Positions 34,300-39,395 of a stretch of DNA of 39,395 nt are shown here, one piece after another. Numbering within the stretch: position 1 is the first letter of the stretch; each line of letters begins with the position of its first letter. The DNA lies in NCBI GenBank assembly GCA_902772105.1, contig CACXZI010000031.1:1-39395 (forward strand). The letters are read 5' to 3'. This DNA is from Oscillospiraceae bacterium (GTDB lineage Bacteria; Bacillota; Clostridia; Oscillospirales; Ruminococcaceae). The translations under genes were made by a program, and so were the position numbers. Under the pieces are notes generated by a model. That model ran no database searches. It was given only the letters and a program-made list of their open reading frames with translations, and was not told the DNA's origin.

Positions 34300-34583
34300 T
34301 TAACAAAATTAAATAAAATTTTTATATAACAAATAAAATCTATATTAAAAGTTATTATATATTTTTTATTATATTAATAATAATAAACTATTTTAAAAAA
34401 ATAAGTCTTTTAATAACAACTTTTTAATTAAATATATTAAATAACATAAATTTATACTTCAAAAATTATAAATAAAATAGAATTCTTAAATAAACAATAA
34501 ATCAAATATATTAAAACTTTTTTGTCTCATAATTTCCTTTTTTTGGTAAAAATATGTAATTTATGGTAATTATGTAAAATGTG

Positions 34584-34612
34584 TTGTCATATCGTGACAA
34601 ATAATGTATTAT
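34584..34612 (+). promoter_or_regulatory. Promoter of the 34646-35269 gene with perfect operator-like dyad
   Basis: -35 TTGTCA (34584-34589), 17-bp spacer, -10 TATTAT (34607-34612). TTGTCATATCGTGACAA (34584-34600) is a perfect inverted repeat (6+5+6) starting at the -35. TTTATGGTAATTA (34560-34572) ends 11 bp upstream. Confidence 0.85.
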
Positions 34613-34645
34613 TTAGTGGAATTCAAATAAAAGGAGAAAGATTAA

Positions 34646-35269
34646 ATGAAAAAATTAAATAAAATAATAATTGGAGTATTTATGCTTATTGCAACTAGTT
34701 CTTTTACTACAAACTGTTTTGCTATGAAAAATAACAAAAATTCAAATTTTAATAATGGAAAAAAAGTATATGCAAAAAAAGAAGAAAAAAACAAAAAATT
34801 TTTAGGGGAAAAAAGAAAATATAGTTTCCAGTCTCAAGAAAACAATAATTCCAATCTTGAGGAAAATGATGATGAAGATTCTTTTATATATAAAACACCA
34901 GAAAACACCCGTAAATATGAAAATTTAGAAAAAAATATACAACCTTCATATAAAAAAACCGCACAAGAAGGAACACAACCACAAGGAATTTACATGAGAC
35001 GTCTATCATTCACAGAAAATGAAGGTGAAAATTTACAACCAGCAAATTTTGGAGCAATTGCAATAAATCAAATGGTAAATAACAATAATAATTTTCATAA
35101 TATTTTTAATGATATTTTAAATGATGTTAACACTAATAATAGCAATAACAATAATAACAATAATAACAATAATAACAATATTCTTAACAACAATAACAAT
35201 AATATTAATGACATCATTAATGACATCATTAATGATAATATATCTACAAAAGATATCACTAATAAATAA
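34646..35269 (+). CDS. Small secreted Asn-rich family protein (207 aa)
   Basis: Function unknown. The signal peptide (1-26) ends NCFA-MKN and the linear motif FLGEKRKYSF is at 52-61. Shared with the 171-residue neighbour at 35593 are FxSQE, an acidic stretch, SFIYKTPENTRKYENLE and NIQPSY. There is no domain A. A segment MRRLSFTENEGENLQP (about 112-127) is unique to this copy. The C-terminal third is almost all Asn (about 150-185), with INDIINDI repeats at the end. Such a protein is probably disordered. AAAGGAG precedes the ATG by about nine bases. Promoter and terminator are its own, so it is a single-gene unit. Confidence 0.85.
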   Translation: MKKLNKIIIGVFMLIATSSFTTNCFAMKNNKNSNFNNGKKVYAKKEEKNKKFLGEKRKYSFQSQENNNSNLEENDDEDSFIYKTPENTRKYENLEKNIQPSYKKTAQEGTQPQGIYMRRLSFTENEGENLQPANFGAIAINQMVNNNNNFHNIFNDILNDVNTNNSNNNNNNNNNNNNILNNNNNNINDIINDIINDNISTKDITNK

Positions 35270-35290
35270 TTAAAAAAATAAAAAAAATTT

Positions 35291-35327
35291 AAAATAAGTG
35301 TCTATTAAATGTAGGCACTTATTTTTT
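35291..35327 (+). terminator. Terminator of the 34646-35269 gene (AAGTGTCTA type)
   Basis: AAATAAGTGTCTA pairs with TAGGCACTTATTT (one G-T), followed by T6. Confidence 0.88.
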
Positions 35328-35530
35328 ATAAATAAAATTCCTAAATAGTAATAAATAGTTCTTCTTTAGTTTATATAGTAACTTCATAAAAAAATAATTT
35401 TTATAAACCACAACTTTAAATAAATTAAAAACACTAAACATTAATTTAAGAACCTGAATTTATTAAATATTTTTATATTAAATTTCTTTTTTGTGAAAAT
35501 ATGTAATTTGTGGTAATTATACAAAATATA

Positions 35531-35559
35531 TTGTAAATTTATGTTGAATGGTGTATCAT
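35531..35559 (+). promoter_or_regulatory. Promoter of the 35593-36108 gene
   Basis: -35 TTGTAA (35531-35536), 17-bp spacer, -10 TATCAT (35554-35559), weaker than its relatives. TTTGTGGTAATTA (35507-35519) ends 11 bp upstream. The rest of the gap 35270-35583 holds the previous gene's terminator and a 70-bp segment also found at 30120-30190. Confidence 0.72.
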
Positions 35560-35592
35560 TTGGTGTGAGCCAAATAAAAGGAGATGCTATAT

Positions 35593-36108
35593 ATGAAAAA
35601 ATTAAATAAGATAATAATCGGAATATTCATGCTTATTACGACCAGTTCTTTTTCTACAAATTGTTTTGCTATGAAAAATAACGATAATTCTAATAATGAG
35701 AAAAAAATAAATGCAAAACAAGAAAAAAAAATAAACCTTTTAAAGAAAAAAAGAAAACACAATTTCCCTTCTCAAGAAAAAGATAGTTTTAATGTTAAGA
35801 AAGAAAAAAATGATGATAAAAATTCTTTTATATTTAAAGCACCTGAAAATACTCATAAATATGAACATTTAGAAGAAAATATACAACCAGCATATTTAAA
35901 AGCACCTGCATCAAATCAAATAGAAAATAGTAGTGACAATATTATTATTAATAACAACAATTTCCATAACTTTTTAAACAATATTTTAGATAATATTAAC
36001 ACTAATTATGATAACAATAACGATAACAATAATAACAATAATAATATTAATAATATTTTTAATAATTATATGTCTACAAAAAATGAAACTAATCAATTAA
36101 AAAAATAA
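35593..36108 (+). CDS. Small secreted Asn-rich family protein (171 aa)
   Basis: Function unknown; paralogue of the 207-residue protein just upstream. I chose ATG 35593 over the in-frame ATG at 35584. AAAGGAG (35577-35583) directly abuts 35584, leaving no ribosome spacing, while 35593 gives nine bases and the same MKKLNKIIIG start as the neighbour. The signal peptide (1-26) ends NCFA-MKN and the linear motif LLKKKRKHNF is at 49-58. Conserved phrases follow: FPSQEKD, SFIFKAPENTHKYEHLE and NIQPAYLKAPASNQ. An Asn tract and NNYMSTKN form the C-terminus. A decayed copy lies at 29366-29632. Terminator at 36124-36160. Confidence 0.85.
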   Translation: MKKLNKIIIGIFMLITTSSFSTNCFAMKNNDNSNNEKKINAKQEKKINLLKKKRKHNFPSQEKDSFNVKKEKNDDKNSFIFKAPENTHKYEHLEENIQPAYLKAPASNQIENSSDNIIINNNNFHNFLNNILDNINTNYDNNNDNNNNNNNINNIFNNYMSTKNETNQLKK

Positions 36109-36123
36109 TATAAAATTAAATTT

Positions 36124-36160
36124 AAAATAAGTGCCTATTAAATATGGGCGCTTATTTTTT
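36124..36160 (+). terminator. Terminator of the 35593-36108 gene (AAGTGCCTA type)
   Basis: AAATAAGTGCCTA pairs with TGGGCGCTTATTT (two wobble pairs), followed by T6. Confidence 0.88.
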
Positions 36161-36309
36161 ATAAATACCACCCCACATAAAATAACCCACTGGCATATAT
36201 AAGAACTATATATAATTCCACTTTAGCTTATTAAAAAATAAACAAAATTTTAATAAGCTATAGATCAATTTAAAAATTTCAACAATAGTTTTAATTTTAA
36301 ATAATAAAT

Positions 36310-36505
36310 TTAGGTTCATATGAAGAAATTTTAGAATACATAAAAAACAACAATTCATTCGTTTTAATATTAATTTTAAAAATAATAACATATAAAAAAA
36401 ATTGTTTTCTTAATAAAAAATACCAAAACATATGATGAAACTATTAATATGCTTTTAATTATCTTAAGCTGTAACAAAAATAATTATAAATATATTAAAG
36501 CATAA
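36310..36505 (+). pseudogene. Possible decayed coding piece
   Basis: The plus strand can be read as LGSYEEILEYIKNNNSFVLI and, after a stop and frame change, TYDETINMLLIILSCNKNNY before a stop at 36505. The style resembles family domains but I cannot match it to a specific member. The gap 36161-36553 otherwise holds a flank duplicated at 29690-29790 and no clear gene. Confidence 0.3.
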
Positions 36506-36553
36506 AAAATATAAATTAAATATTACAATAAGCTTAGCAAAAATAATTAAATA

Positions 36554-38362
36554 TTAATTATTTATATCATAAACACAATCTAAACCAACACTTTTTATAA
36601 TATTTTTATTTTTTTCATTAAAACAATCAAGGCAATTTTTTAAAATATTTTCTATTTTTTTATTTTGTTCGTTTTTTTCTTTAAATGGCAAAACATCAAA
36701 TTTTAAAGCATAGCAATTTTCTTTTCTATCGTAATAATAAACATTATTTATCACTCCTACATCAAAAGCCAAATTTTCTTTTTCTAGATTATATAAAATT
36801 AAAGAAACTAAAACCGTATTACATAAATTTATAATTCCATTATCTTTAAAACCATCTTTTAATTTTAATTTTATATTATATAAAAATTTAAAATTATTAT
36901 TAAAATTAATTTTATCTTCACTAACACTAAATATTTCAAAAATATTATGTATTCCATTAACTATTTTTTTAAATTCTTCTAAATCTAAGCTATCTATTAG
37001 TTTTAAAATATCTTTTGAGCATTTGTTATAATTTTTCAAAAAATCTTTATAACAACAAATATAATATTTAAATTCATCTATTAAAAAAATATCTCTTAAT
37101 CTATTAAACGAATTTATCACAGTTAAAAAAATATCTCTTAATCTATTAAACGAATTTATCACAGTTTTTATTTTATCATTTTTATCAAAACATTTAATAT
37201 TATCTAAAAAAGAATTTTTTTGAGCTTCTATATAATTAAAAATTTCCACAAAATAAATATATATATTTTCATCTTTTATTTTATTTATTTTTTCAATAAC
37301 ACTATTTTTTATGTTATCTTTAAAATTGTTTATAAACTCATTATGAGATTCATTGCAGTTTTCTTTTATAGAATAATCTAATTCATCTAAAGAACCCAAA
37401 AACATTTCTTTAACTACATCTAAATCTTTTAAAGCTAAATTCATATATTTTATTTTTCTTTTTAAATTATTAAAATTTCTAGCAAACTCCCCCAAAATCA
37501 AAAAAATATTTTTATCATCTTTAGAAGATAGATAAAAATTCAAAAATTCATTTAAATTTTTATATTGAGGATTTAACATTTTTAAATATATTTTCAAATT
37601 ATCGGGATAGTAATTTTTTTTATTAATCATGTCTTTTTCTAACATATATTTAAATAGTTCTAAATAATATTGTTTTAAATCTTTGTTAATATCTTTAAAA
37701 CTCTCATTACTAAAATTAAAAAAATATCTACAACCCAAAAACAAAATATCTTTTTGTTTATTTTTTAAATTAACTGTTTTGTTTAATTCACTATTTTTTA
37801 AATTAAGCTGTTCAATAAATAATTTATTAAAATTTTCATTTTGTTCTATAACTTTTTCTTGTTTTTTAATTAAATTATATGTACTATTGTCTTCATTTTC
37901 TATTTGTATTTCTTTTGCTTTTAATGTTTTTTCTTTTTCGTTTTTTTCTATTTTCTTATCTTTGTTTTTTGTTAAATTATATTCTTTCAAATTTTTATTA
38001 TTTGTTTTAGTTTTAAATAAATTTTCAAAATTTAGTGTTGCTTCTCTCTTGTTTTGTAGAAATTGACTTATATTATTAGATTCATCATTAAAAATATTAT
38101 CTGGTTTAAAACTAAAATTTGATTTTTCTTCTTTTTCTAAAATATTTTCCTTTATGCTATTTAATGCTAAATCCTCAAATTTAGATGAATCTACATCATT
38201 TTCTCTTTCGTCATAACAATCAAAATAAAAACTTTTATCTTTATAACTTTTTTCTTCGTTATTACGACCAAAAACTTCATGCATACCAAAACAATTAATC
38301 GAAAAAAAATTAAAAATTCCTAACAAAAAAATAAAAAAAACTAAACTCTTTGTTTTAAACAA
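36554..38362 (-). CDS. Secreted family protein with TTG start, module B (602 aa)
   Basis: Function unknown. The start is TTG (38360-38362): GGAGG lies eight bases upstream on the minus strand and no ATG offers the full signal peptide. The signal peptide (1-26) ends NCFG-MHE; Gly replaces the usual Ala at the cleavage site. The family motif appears as FLQNKREATLNFE (101-113). Charged, helical sequence follows, then a module like that of the 26178 protein (about 210-300: ELFKYMLEKDM, FLNFYLSSKDDKNI). A 14-residue unit, TVINSFNRLRDIFL, is duplicated in tandem at about residues 399-426. The C-terminal part has a LKFDVLPF strand segment and ends VGLDCVYDINN. Promoter at 38412-38440; no clear terminator seen. 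Confidence 0.83.
   Translation of the reverse strand: MFKTKSLVFFIFLLGIFNFFSINCFGMHEVFGRNNEEKSYKDKSFYFDCYDERENDVDSSKFEDLALNSIKENILEKEEKSNFSFKPDNIFNDESNNISQFLQNKREATLNFENLFKTKTNNKNLKEYNLTKNKDKKIEKNEKEKTLKAKEIQIENEDNSTYNLIKKQEKVIEQNENFNKLFIEQLNLKNSELNKTVNLKNKQKDILFLGCRYFFNFSNESFKDINKDLKQYYLELFKYMLEKDMINKKNYYPDNLKIYLKMLNPQYKNLNEFLNFYLSSKDDKNIFLILGEFARNFNNLKRKIKYMNLALKDLDVVKEMFLGSLDELDYSIKENCNESHNEFINNFKDNIKNSVIEKINKIKDENIYIYFVEIFNYIEAQKNSFLDNIKCFDKNDKIKTVINSFNRLRDIFLTVINSFNRLRDIFLIDEFKYYICCYKDFLKNYNKCSKDILKLIDSLDLEEFKKIVNGIHNIFEIFSVSEDKINFNNNFKFLYNIKLKLKDGFKDNGIINLCNTVLVSLILYNLEKENLAFDVGVINNVYYYDRKENCYALKFDVLPFKEKNEQNKKIENILKNCLDCFNEKNKNIIKSVGLDCVYDINN
37083..37166 (-). repeat. In-gene perfect 42-bp tandem duplication
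   Basis: Two identical 42-bp copies (from 37083 and from 37125) encode the doubled NSFNRLRDIFL segment of the 602-residue protein. The copies show no differences, so the event is recent. Confidence 0.92.
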
Positions 38363-38411
38363 TTTTTAAATCCTCCTTGTTTAGATATTGTTTTACAAAA
38401 TACATCAATTT

Positions 38412-38440
38412 ATTTTACAATATTAAACAAAGATTGACAA
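38412..38440 (-). promoter_or_regulatory. Promoter of the 36554-38362 gene
   Basis: Minus-strand -35 TTGTCA (38435-38440), 17-bp spacer, -10 TAAAAT (38412-38417). The remaining 38441-38800 holds no gene that I can see. Confidence 0.83.
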
Positions 38441-38807
38441 TATTTTATAATAAAAATTTATAATTTAGAATCAGAACAAAAACATAGTTTACATTTATAG
38501 CATATTAAACCAAATAAAAATAATATACTACACACAAAAAACTGTAATAAAAAAATAGACGATGAGATTATATATAATAAAAACACAAATTTTTATAAAA
38601 ATTAATAAGTGAGAGTTAAGTGCTCTTAAATTAGATTATAAACTATGTAAGTAAAATTTTTTTTATAAAGTCAATATAACTATAAAATAATAAATAAAAC
38701 TTAAAGAATTGTTGATATAATTTTAAATTTTGAAGAAATTTTAAATTAGTTTAGAGGGTAAATAGGTCTATTTAATTTTTTTATATAGATATATTTTTCA
38801 AATAGTA

Positions 38808-39165
38808 TTTAGCAGGCCGAATAAAGTTAGAGTTAAATTTCTTGGCGAGTGATTAATTTAAAATTACATCAAACATTCTACGTAATGAAAAAAGATTTAG
38901 CAGGCCGAATAAGGTTAGAGTTAAATTTTCTGGCGAGTGATTAATTTAAAATTACATCAAACTTTCTACGTAATGAAAGAATTTAGCAGGCCGAATAAGG
39001 TTTGATTAAACATTATGGCGAGTGAACAATTATAACATTTTATTAAACTTTTTACGTACTGAAAAGAATTTAGCAGGCCGAATGAAGTTTAGATTAAATT
39101 TCTTGGCGAGTGAACAATTATAAATTACATCAAACTTACTACGTAATGAAAAAACGTAATGAAAA
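38808..39165 (+). repeat. Repeat array 3 (four 86-88-bp units)
   Basis: Four regular tandem units start at 38808, 38896, 38982 and 39069, each with TTTAGCAGGCCGAAT, TGGCGAGTGA and TACGTA-TGAAA in the same order as arrays 1 and 2. The CCGAA variant of the first block is used throughout. The last unit ends with a partial repeat ACGTAATGAAAAA. Sequence between blocks drifts freely while the blocks stay fixed. The array sits just 3' of the terminator of the partial gene at 39237. Confidence 0.9.
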
Positions 39166-39206
39166 AATAAAAGCATCTGCTAATTTTTCAGACACTTTTA
39201 CTTTTT
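39165..39206 (-). terminator. Terminator of the partial 39237 gene (GCATCTGC type)
   Basis: On the minus strand AAAAGTGTCTG pairs with CAGATGCTTTT (two wobbles), followed by a T-rich tail. The plus strand also ends in a short T run, so it may act in both directions. It is related to the hairpins at 10221 and 12267. Confidence 0.75.
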
Positions 39207-39236
39207 ATCTAAACATTAAAATTATTAAAATATATT

Positions 39237-39395
39237 TTACTTAAAAATCTTATATAAAATATTATCATTATCATTATTATCATTATCATTATTATCATTA
39301 TCATTATCATTTAAGTTAAAATCTTTTTCATATTTGTTATATATTATTTTATTAGGGTTAAAATTAAAATTTTCATTAGTTTTTTCTTTTAAAAT
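39237..39395 (-). CDS. C-terminal end of a gene running off the window (52 aa seen)
   Basis: The minus strand is open from the window edge to TAA at 39237-39239. The visible protein is Lys/Asn-rich (KEKTNENFNFNPNKIIYNKY), then an Asp-Asn repeat encoded by GATAAT-type repeats (about 39260-39312), ending ILYKIFK. Composition, terminator type and the adjacent repeat array suggest a secreted-family member, but the diagnostic N-terminus is outside the window. Confidence 0.65.
   Translation of the reverse strand: MLKEKTNENFNFNPNKIIYNKYEKDFNLNDNDNDNNDNDNNDNDNILYKIFK

Noticed and set aside
35584-35592. ATG 35584 as the start of the small protein
   Set aside because: It directly abuts GGAG with no spacing; the next ATG (35593) has proper spacing and matches the paralogue's start.
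36206-36391. 61-aa minus-strand frame
   Set aside because: No ribosome site or promoter; hydrophobic composition typical of antisense AT-rich DNA.
148-38362. Lipoproteins, on the basis of the Cys in NCFA
   Set aside because: The lipobox consensus is not met and one member has Ser instead of Cys.
39260-39312. Standalone regulatory microsatellite
   Set aside because: It lies within an open frame and encodes an Asp-Asn repeat, so it is explained by the coding sequence.

Overview
The window is very AT-rich DNA whose proteins are dominated by Lys, Asn, Ile, Glu and Phe. Tryptophan is read from TGG (standard code). Ribosome sites (AAGGAG-type) and sigma-70-like promoters are strong, and rho-independent terminators are abundant. 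The only recognisable core genes are typA/bipA and a trmN6-like tRNA methyltransferase, overlapping by one base. From memory, the TypA sequence looks like low-GC Firmicutes, probably Clostridia. Coding density is low and decaying gene copies are common, so I infer a host-associated, possibly endosymbiotic, lineage with a degrading genome. I cannot name the species.

Everything else belongs to one expanded family of secreted proteins. Fourteen genes begin with nearly the same signal peptide (basic start, about 18 hydrophobic residues, then NCFA-M). The mature N-terminus is low-complexity, repeat-rich and probably disordered. In 13 of the 14 it carries a short conserved motif (hydrophobic-L-x-K-K-[RTIM]-[KN]). 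Most then carry one or two copies of a folded domain of about 200-260 residues, here called domain A. A second module, here called B, occurs in three members. I recognise no known family. No sortase motif or C-terminal membrane anchor is visible, so the products are probably released.

Layout: 148-7328, three minus-strand members with two decayed copies (near 2395-3010 and 7500-7860). 8052-12238, two plus-strand members, each followed by a terminator and an array of an unusual repeat. 12578-15084, typA-trmN6 on the minus strand; the trmN6 3' end runs into a repeat unit. 15085-16420, repeat-rich non-coding DNA. 16421-36108, eight intact or nearly intact plus-strand members with at least four pseudogene pieces between them. 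36554-38362, a minus-strand member with a TTG start. 38808-39165, a third repeat array. 39237-39395, the 3' end of another minus-strand gene.

The family genes share a promoter design: -35 TTGTCA or a close variant, exactly 17 bp, then TAAAAT/TATAAT. Several also share an element ending 11 bp upstream of the -35. This points to a co-regulated secreted repertoire. Each gene is its own transcription unit, bounded by one of a few terminator types that follow the gene subfamilies. Duplicated gene ends, chimeric pseudogenes and in-gene tandem repeats suggest the locus diversifies by recombination. The strongest candidate for something undescribed is this multigene secreted family with its shared linear motif. 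Second is the GCGAGTGA/CTACGTA repeat arrays beside it.
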